A stretch of 9,662 nt of DNA from an uncultured Solobacterium sp. (GTDB lineage: Bacteria; Bacillota_I; Bacilli_A; Erysipelotrichales; Erysipelotrichaceae), in the NCBI GenBank assembly GCA_900554555.1, contig USIC01000014.1:1-9662 (forward strand), written 5' to 3'. This document shows positions 7,518 to 9,662 of the stretch, piece by piece. Within the stretch, counting starts at the first letter, position 1; each line of letters begins with the position of its first letter. The notes below the pieces were generated by a model. It did no database searches. It was not told the DNA's origin and saw only the letters and a list, made by a program, of their open reading frames with translations. A program made the position numbers and the translations under genes.

Positions 7518-8371
7518 TGTTTGACTTTCATCTTCATACGACAAAGTCAGATGGGGTATTAAGCATTGAAGAGATGCTTGATACCCTTCATTTATCTTCC
7601 ATCCAACCCTTTAGTATTACAGATCATAATCACGCATTAGCGTATGAGTGTTTTGATTACACTCAATTTCCATGCATTCCAGGTACTGAAATTGCCACAA
7701 GTTACAAAGGAGAGATTATCGAACTATTAGGTTATGGGATTAATCCATCAGTTATTAATGCATGGTATAAAGATTTTTATAGCGAACAGAATTTAGAACG
7801 GATTGAAAAATTATTATTTACTAGAATTCAAGAATGTGCACGCAGACAAGGTTATCTTTTCAATGATACGCTTTCATTACATTCATTTGAAAAAGGAATT
7901 TCAAAGAAGGTGATGTATCAAGAGCTGGTTAATAAAAATCCTATGCTTGTTGGTTATTTCCCTACATATAAAGCATTCTTTAGACAAGGATTGTCAAATC
8001 CTGATAGTCCGTTTTTTATCAATGAAGGGGATACATATCTTTCGTTCGATGAAACGATTGACTTGATTCATCGTGCTGGTGGGAAAGCATTTTTGGCACA
8101 TATTTTTGAATATGATGCATTCCGAAAGAATCACTATATTGATGAAGTGAAAGATCGTTTAGATGGAATGGAATGCTTCCATCCAAGTATTCCGATGAGA
8201 GAATCAGTCAAACTTTTTCAATACTGTGAAGAAAATGGTTTATATGTAAGTGGTGGAAGTGATTTTCATAGACCAGAAAGACATATTCCAATGGGTGTTC
8301 ATCTAGACAAATCACTATTATGTAGTTCACGTTTTGATTGGATACCAGAACATTTACGAAAATTATTATAG
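7517..8371 (+). CDS. PHP-domain metallophosphoesterase (YciV/RNase AM-like layout)
   Basis: Soluble metal-dependent phosphoesterase of 284 residues, with no signal peptide or membrane segment. The PHP motifs appear in order: H5-x-H7 followed by SDG (D12), ITDH (D36, H37), PGTE (E58), AH (H195) and GSDFH (D249, H251), with R252-P253 after. The layout, including GYG after the third motif and an all-helical insert (about 80-170), resembles E. coli YciV, a 5' exonuclease and nucleotide phosphatase, from memory. Two positions differ: the aspartate often following TDH is N38, and the usual AHP is AHI (196). The gene starts at the A of the permease stop codon, has no strong ribosome binding site of its own, and is therefore probably translated by coupling. 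Its place suggests a role linked to the imported sugar, for example removing phosphate or cutting a phosphodiester, but the substrate cannot be read from the sequence. Confidence 0.88.
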   Translation: MFDFHLHTTKSDGVLSIEEMLDTLHLSSIQPFSITDHNHALAYECFDYTQFPCIPGTEIATSYKGEIIELLGYGINPSVINAWYKDFYSEQNLERIEKLLFTRIQECARRQGYLFNDTLSLHSFEKGISKKVMYQELVNKNPMLVGYFPTYKAFFRQGLSNPDSPFFINEGDTYLSFDETIDLIHRAGGKAFLAHIFEYDAFRKNHYIDEVKDRLDGMECFHPSIPMRESVKLFQYCEENGLYVSGGSDFHRPERHIPMGVHLDKSLLCSSRFDWIPEHLRKLL

Positions 8372-8407
8372 TTTTTGATTGTCGTTGACACTGGAAAGAA
8401 AACTATA
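8367..8407. repeat. Nested inverted repeats around the EIIA promoter
   Basis: TATAGTTTT (8367-8375) and AAAACTATA (8399-8407) form a perfect 9-base inverted repeat with a 23-base gap. Inside it, TGTC-GTT-GACA (8380-8390) is a smaller perfect inverted repeat that contains the -35 box. The two centres almost coincide (8387 and 8385). The outer left arm overlaps the PHP stop codon. This could be an operator or an RNA hairpin; no T tract follows, so it is a poor terminator. Confidence 0.5.
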
Positions 8408-8417
8408 CTACTATAAT
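8385..8417 (+). promoter_or_regulatory. Promoter of the EIIA gene
   Basis: A perfect -35 box TTGACA (8385-8390) is followed by TACTAT (8409-8414, spacing 18) and by a perfect TATAAT (8412-8417, spacing 21, longer than usual). Either would start transcription at about 8420-8424, shortly before the ribosome binding site AGGAGAA (8430-8436). The EIIA gene can therefore be expressed separately from the catabolite-repressed permease unit, as expected if it also serves other permeases. Confidence 0.7.
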
Positions 8418-8442
8418 GAAGTCAATGATAGGAGAAGAAATT

Positions 8443-8943
8443 ATGTTCAATTTTTTCAAGAAGAAAGAAGAATTAAAGAATAATATTGTTGTGAATGATA
8501 ATGCGATTGTTGCAATTGCGGATGGTCAGTTAATAGATGTTACAACTGTTCCAGATCCAGTCTTTGCAGAAAAGATGATGGGTGATAGTGTTGCCTTTAC
8601 ATATGATGGTGATAAGGTTGTACTATGTTCTCCAGCAAATGGTGAATTATCTGTTTTATTCCCTACAGGACATGCATTTGGTATTACTACGAAACATGGT
8701 GTGGAATTACTTGTTCATTGTGGTGTAAATACAGTTGAAGCCAATGGTGATGGTTTTAAAGTATTATCCAAGAAACAGGGTGATAGTGTAAAAGCAGGAG
8801 ATCCAATTGTTGAGGTTGATTTGAAGAAGTTACGTGCAAAGTACAATATGAGTACTATGTTAGTAGTAACAAATGCAAATACACAAACGATTCAATTTAT
8901 TGAACCGACAACAGTAAAATTAGGTCAATCCATTATTAAGTAA
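8443..8943 (+). CDS. PTS EIIA component, glucose type (Crr-like)
   Basis: Cytoplasmic phosphocarrier that takes phosphate from HPr and gives it to the EIIB domain of glucose-superfamily permeases. In the 166-residue reading, the fold signatures are VxSPANGE (about 61-68), FPTGHAFGI (73-81) with the supporting H77, and VELLVHCGVNTVE (87-99) with the phosphorylated H92, followed by the GDxVKAGDPIVEVDL repeat typical of the family (113-127). The length matches single-domain EIIA-Glc proteins such as Crr. The start at 8443 is chosen because AGGAGAA lies six bases upstream and the protein begins with the usual FNFFKKK; an in-frame ATG at 8416 would add nine residues but lies inside the -10 region. 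It is the natural phosphate donor for the EIIBC permease upstream, which lacks its own EIIA. It ends at a bidirectional terminator. Confidence 0.94.
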   Translation: MFNFFKKKEELKNNIVVNDNAIVAIADGQLIDVTTVPDPVFAEKMMGDSVAFTYDGDKVVLCSPANGELSVLFPTGHAFGITTKHGVELLVHCGVNTVEANGDGFKVLSKKQGDSVKAGDPIVEVDLKKLRAKYNMSTMLVVTNANTQTIQFIEPTTVKLGQSIIK

Positions 8944-8982
8944 AAAAAGGCTCTATACGTTTAATCGTATAGAACTTTTTTT
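8942..8982. terminator. Bidirectional terminator between EIIA gene and proS
   Basis: TCTATACG (8952-8959) pairs perfectly with CGTATAGA (8966-8973) around a six-base loop. Outside a small internal loop, AAAAAAAG (8942-8949) pairs with CTTTTTTT (8975-8982). The T tract serves the + strand EIIA gene and the A tract, read on the other strand, serves proS. The structure begins within the EIIA stop codon and ends two bases before the proS stop codon. Confidence 0.9.
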
Positions 8983-8983
8983 C

Positions 8984-9662
8984 TTATAACAATTCTTTTA
9001 GTTTATCAATAACTTCAGTAACAGGAACTTCTATAGAGTCACCAATGCGAGATTTTAATTCAACCTTACCATCTGCTACACCACGACCAACTGTAATTCT
9101 AAAAGGAATACCAATTAATTCCATATCTTTAAATTTAACACCTGGACGTTCATCACGGTTATCAAGTACTACTTCAATGCCTTGGGCTTGTAATGTATCG
9201 TGTAGTTCATTACCAATACGAACTTGTTCTTCATCCTTCATGGAAATGATTACAATAGCTACTTGGAAAGGTGCTAAATCTTTTGGCCAATTAATACCGT
9301 TTTCATCGGCATTTTGTTCTGCTAGGGCAGCCATTGCACGAGCAGGGCCAATACCATAGGAACCCATCCAAACATACTGCAACTGATTATTTTGATCAAG
9401 ATACTGTAAGTCTAACGCCTTAGAATATTTTGTGCCAAGTTTGAATGTATTACCAACTTCAATACCATGTGCGAAGTGTACAACTCCTTCACCATTTGGA
9501 TTTTTATCTCCTTCTTGGATATTTCTTAAATCTCCATGTCCGGTAAGAGTGAAATCTTTTTGGTTTACTCCTGTGTAGTGGTAACCAGTTTTATTTGCAC
9601 CTACCACAAAGTTATACATGTATAGTACTTCTTCATCTGCGTAAAGAGGGCATTGAATGTTG
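8984..9662 (-). CDS. proS: Prolyl-tRNA synthetase, bacterial type (5' partial)
   Basis: Class II synthetase charging tRNA-Pro. The visible 225 C-terminal residues (of about 570) comprise the end of the inserted YbaK-like editing domain (GANKTGYHY and NIQEGD), the segment GIEVGNTFKLGTKYS that returns to the catalytic core, motif 3 (MGSYGIGPARAMAALAEQ, with the conserved arginine), and the anticodon-binding domain from APFQVAIV to the end, including LDNRDERPGVKFKD. The presence of the insertion remnant shows the long bacterial form. The frame stays open to the window edge, so the ATG at 9619 is internal and the gene is cut by the end of the window. The cysteine usual in MGCYGIG of this family is a serine here. 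It is convergent with the EIIA gene and shares its terminator. In Bacillus this gene lies directly before polC; here it is on the opposite strand about 5 kb away. Confidence 0.95.
   Translation of the reverse strand, partial: NIQCPLYADEEVLYMYNFVVGANKTGYHYTGVNQKDFTLTGHGDLRNIQEGDKNPNGEGVVHFAHGIEVGNTFKLGTKYSKALDLQYLDQNNQLQYVWMGSYGIGPARAMAALAEQNADENGINWPKDLAPFQVAIVIISMKDEEQVRIGNELHDTLQAQGIEVVLDNRDERPGVKFKDMELIGIPFRITVGRGVADGKVELKSRIGDSIEVPVTEVIDKLKELL

Noticed and set aside
9045..9359. 104-codon open frame on the + strand opposite proS
   Set aside because: Exact shadow of the proS anticodon-binding domain; serine-rich low-complexity translation.
9617..9619. Minus-strand ATG as the start of proS
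   Set aside because: The frame continues to the window end with family-like residues, and motifs 1 and 2 of the catalytic core would be lost.
16..9662. CRISPR array, insertion sequence, prophage, tRNA or rRNA gene
   Set aside because: No regularly spaced repeats, transposase or integrase, tRNA cloverleaf or rRNA segment was seen; nearly all sequence is accounted for by housekeeping and PTS genes.

Overview
The window is an ordinary chromosomal segment of an AT-rich Gram-positive bacterium of the Firmicutes. A PolC-type replicative polymerase, a T-box leader in front of a tRNA synthetase gene, a CcpA-type cre site and a glucose-superfamily PTS all point there. A member of the Erysipelotrichia is my best guess, made from the general look of the proteins and not from any search. 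The first 15 bases are not genomic: they match the 3' end of the standard Illumina adapter, so this is probably the raw edge of an assembled contig.

Layout, left to right. (1) 16-3787, + strand: polC, lacking its 5' end. (2) 3788-4068: a sigma-A promoter that starts almost on the polC stop codon, then a threonine-type T-box leader with competing antiterminator and terminator. (3) 4069-5844: thrS, encoding a threonyl-tRNA synthetase without the usual N-terminal TGS domain, followed by a terminator. (4) 5845-6026: an AT-rich control region with a promoter, a cre site in the transcription-start region and a perfect hairpin just before the next ribosome binding site. (5) 6027-8371: a two-gene unit, a MurP-like PTS EIIBC permease and a PHP-family metallophosphoesterase, overlapping by one base (TAATG). 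(6) 8372-8943: a stand-alone glucose-type EIIA gene with its own promoter inside nested inverted repeats. (7) 8942-8982: a bidirectional terminator. (8) 8984-9662, - strand: the 3' part of proS, running off the right edge.

How the genes fit together: polC, thrS and proS are housekeeping genes. The middle three genes look like one carbohydrate uptake module. EIIA would take phosphate from HPr and pass it to Cys27 of the EIIB domain of the permease, whose EIIC domain imports and phosphorylates a sugar. The PHP enzyme, translationally coupled to the permease, may act on the imported phosphorylated product or on a related phosphoester. The permease resembles the N-acetylmuramic acid transporter MurP, but no MurQ etherase gene is present here, so the substrate is open. 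I did not find a clearly new type of system; this module, and the TGS-less ThrRS under T-box control, are the most interesting parts.
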